Positions 62,556 through 64,000 of a stretch of DNA of 64,000 nucleotides are shown here, in pieces. This DNA is from Fulvivirga kasyanovii (lineage in GTDB: Bacteria > Bacteroidota > Bacteroidia > Cytophagales > Cyclobacteriaceae). The stretch's first letter is position 1, and each line of letters begins with the position of its first letter. The stretch covers positions 1 through 64,000 of the forward strand of contig NZ_SMLW01000677.1 of NCBI RefSeq assembly GCF_009711405.1. Direction: 5' to 3'. Below the pieces are notes generated by a model that was given only the letters and a program-made list of their open reading frames with translations, did not search any database and was not told the origin of the DNA. Made by a program: the position numbers and the translations under genes.

Positions 62556-63112
62556 CATAGCATTGCAACCTTAATTGCAACGTATGCCAAGTTACAGTTA
62601 TCCAGCTTCACCGGCGCTTTGCCTAAGCAAAGTTCAGGATCTGGCTTTCATGATAGTACTCAAACGATACGATTTTATCATACTCAAAAAAGTTACCTTC
62701 TGCAGCTTTGCCATTTCAGATCGCCAACCAGTCGTTGTGACCCCTTCAGTATACTTTTTCAAATCCGGTATCAGGTTCTCAAAACTAGTTTGAGGGTGCC
62801 GACCAGACCGTTCTATGAAACCGCTTTGCTGTGACTTTAGTCATTTCAAATTATCAGCCGAATGGCCTTAAACTCCTGAATAGCGTATTTCTCATATCAC
62901 CACTACTTACCTGACACTCTTTTGTGTCTGCCGTGATCATCTCTCACTTGGTTTATCTAAGGTCGTAACAATATCTTTGCGGGCAAAAAAATCGGAAGGT
63001 TTGTTTCCCACAACTTTCCCACCGGTTTTGACCCCTAAAAGCAGGTGGTTATGCACATATTTTCAGTGATAATCACACGATTATCCACATTTCGCAACAC
63101 AAGTCTTGAAAA

Positions 63113-64000
63113 TCAGAATTCAAGATGGAATACAGTGCCTTTTTTTAGCTCTGACTGCACCGTGACACTGCCATTGTGGAGCTTCATGATCTGCCGTGCA
63201 AAGCTTAACCCTATACCTGTGCCTTTCTTTTTTGTGGTATAAAACGGTGTAAATATCCGGTCTATGGTTTCTTTCGACATGCCCGGGCCGTTGTCTTCAA
63301 TCGTCATGGCTATTTTTCTTGCCCCGGCTCTCCTTACGGCTATGGAAATTTCTCCGTTTTCTGCTCCATCCAGAGCTTCAATAGCATTTTTTATCAGGTT
63401 GATCAAAACCTGCTCCAACAGCTCATGATCGGCCTTTACTTTTAACTCGCGGGCTTTTATATCCATTACCAGCCTGATGTTCGATTTTTCAAGATCGGGT
63501 TTCAATAGTGAAGTTAACCGCTCTATCATGCTCACAATATTGACATCAGTGATCTTTAGCTCAGGGGTTTTGGAAAAATCCTTATAGGCATTGACAAATT
63601 TTAACAAACCTTTGCTTCTGTTTTCTATTGTTTGAAGGCTTGTTATGATATCCTCCTGGTCATCGGCAGGGAGCTTCGAAAGGTCTTCATTATGCAGCAT
63701 CTGGTTGATGGCACTGCTTAATGATACAATCGGGGTGACCGAATTCATAATTTCATGGGTCAATACACTGATCAGCTTTTGCCATGCTTCCACCTCTTTT
63801 TGCTCCAGTTCGATGTGGATGTTTTGCAGGAGCACGAGTCTGAAACTCTTGTTTTGAAGGATAAAATCTTTGACATGGAGTGAAAGCTGTATGATTTCAT
63901 CTTTTATATACGCTTTGATCACCTGTCGCTCACCGGAGTGTAAGGTGACAATGGCTTTGTGTAATGCAGGGTCTATAGCTTCAATATCCTTGATGTTTTT
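63113..64000 (-). CDS. Sensor histidine kinase, C-terminal part (cut by window edge)
   Basis: At least 295 residues, open to the window end. A segment resembling a PAS domain end (QVIKAYIKDEIIQLSLHVKDFILQNKSFRLVLLQNI) leads into HisKA with the phospho-accepting His in LTHEIMNSVTPIVSLSSAI, then an HATPase domain with LINLIKNAIEAL, IEDNGPGM, IFTPFYTTKKKGTGIGLSFARQIM and a C-terminal GTVFHLEF. The N, G1, F and G2 boxes are intact. The NtrB-like dimerisation motif suggests a sigma-54-regulator partner, which would lie outside the window. Confidence 0.9.
   Translation of the reverse strand, partial: KNIKDIEAIDPALHKAIVTLHSGERQVIKAYIKDEIIQLSLHVKDFILQNKSFRLVLLQNIHIELEQKEVEAWQKLISVLTHEIMNSVTPIVSLSSAINQMLHNEDLSKLPADDQEDIITSLQTIENRSKGLLKFVNAYKDFSKTPELKITDVNIVSMIERLTSLLKPDLEKSNIRLVMDIKARELKVKADHELLEQVLINLIKNAIEALDGAENGEISIAVRRAGARKIAMTIEDNGPGMSKETIDRIFTPFYTTKKKGTGIGLSFARQIMKLHNGSVTVQSELKKGTVFHLEF

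Larger units (their letters stand above)
62047..63112. other. Gene-poor stretch of about 1.07 kb with two strong hairpins
   Basis: No ORF here has a recognisable domain, signal peptide or good start; the longest (103 and 79 codons) have compositions unlike the neighbours. Two strong inverted repeats stand out at 62351-62382 and 62521-62555. The region may hold a structured RNA, a decayed mobile element or simply regulatory DNA. No tRNA or rRNA pattern was seen. Confidence 0.5.

Noticed and set aside
62341-62580. Minus-strand ORF of 79 codons with hydrophobic stretch
   Set aside because: It spans both hairpins, so its codons are dictated by palindromes; no family resemblance.
62523-62834. Plus-strand ORF of 103 codons in the gene-poor region
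   Set aside because: Its start lies inside an inverted repeat, it has no recognisable domain or signal peptide, and its composition (many Ser, Thr, His, Arg) is unlike the neighbours.

Overview
The window looks like chromosomal DNA from a member of the Bacteroidota, most likely a gliding-type Cytophagales/Cytophagia lineage. The reasons are: two very large secreted proteins ending in the 'gliding motility-associated' (CHU_C, type B) sorting domain of the type IX secretion system (T9SS), each next to a PorP/SprF-type outer-membrane protein; a MurF-alanine racemase fusion; TonB receptors with a carboxypeptidase-regulatory-like N-terminal domain; many small lipoproteins; and promoter-like elements of the Bacteroidota type (TTG, about 19 nt, TAnnTTTG). 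No rRNA, tRNA, CRISPR array, phage or intact insertion sequence was seen. Both window ends cut through genes.

Layout. 0-6.4 kb: end of a probable HTH regulator, a TPR membrane protein, small lipoproteins, an exported inorganic pyrophosphatase, a DUF1573 protein and an RprX/RprY-like two-component system. 6.5-13 kb: Oar-like TonB receptor, radical SAM protein, MsrA and LysA. 13-21 kb: first T9SS module (1309-aa PKD protein, PorP/SprF, OmpA-family protein) in one tight operon. 21-27 kb: an isolated HisA-like protein lacking the usual catalytic Asp; a small lipoprotein and a TonB receptor that share an operator-like motif; a CsaA/GNAT pair. 27-36 kb: MurF-Alr, two small envelope genes between copies of a palindromic repeat, LemA, DASH cryptochrome, YjbQ, a beta-helix lipoprotein and PrfA. 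36-46.5 kb: small lipoproteins, Tag, exported RidA, MBL hydrolase, GNAT, YpdA, a CPA-type antiporter, a winged-helix regulator/CreD group with two matching operators, and a CaCA exchanger. 47-53 kb: second T9SS module (1567-aa secreted protein plus a PorP with a very basic tail). 53-64 kb: VOC/DUF1761 genes, LytS/LytT pair, MATE transporter, TPR-SpoIIE phosphatase, PAP2, IspH, and the end of a sensor kinase.

How parts fit together. Each T9SS module pairs a giant secreted adhesin-like protein with its own PorP/SprF partner, translated back to back. The 43-45 kb group looks autoregulated: the same ACTTTG-N5-CAAAGTACTTTT element lies over the promoter region of the regulator operon and upstream of creD. 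The 22-25 kb pair shares a 21-bp element that suggests one, probably metal-responsive, regulator. Several normally cytosolic enzymes (PPase, MsrA, RidA, MBL hydrolase) carry export signals here.

No wholly new multi-gene system was recognised. The best leads are the divergent HisA paralogue, the two operator pairs, the missing standard start codon of ispH, and the Lys/Arg-rich tail on the second PorP protein.
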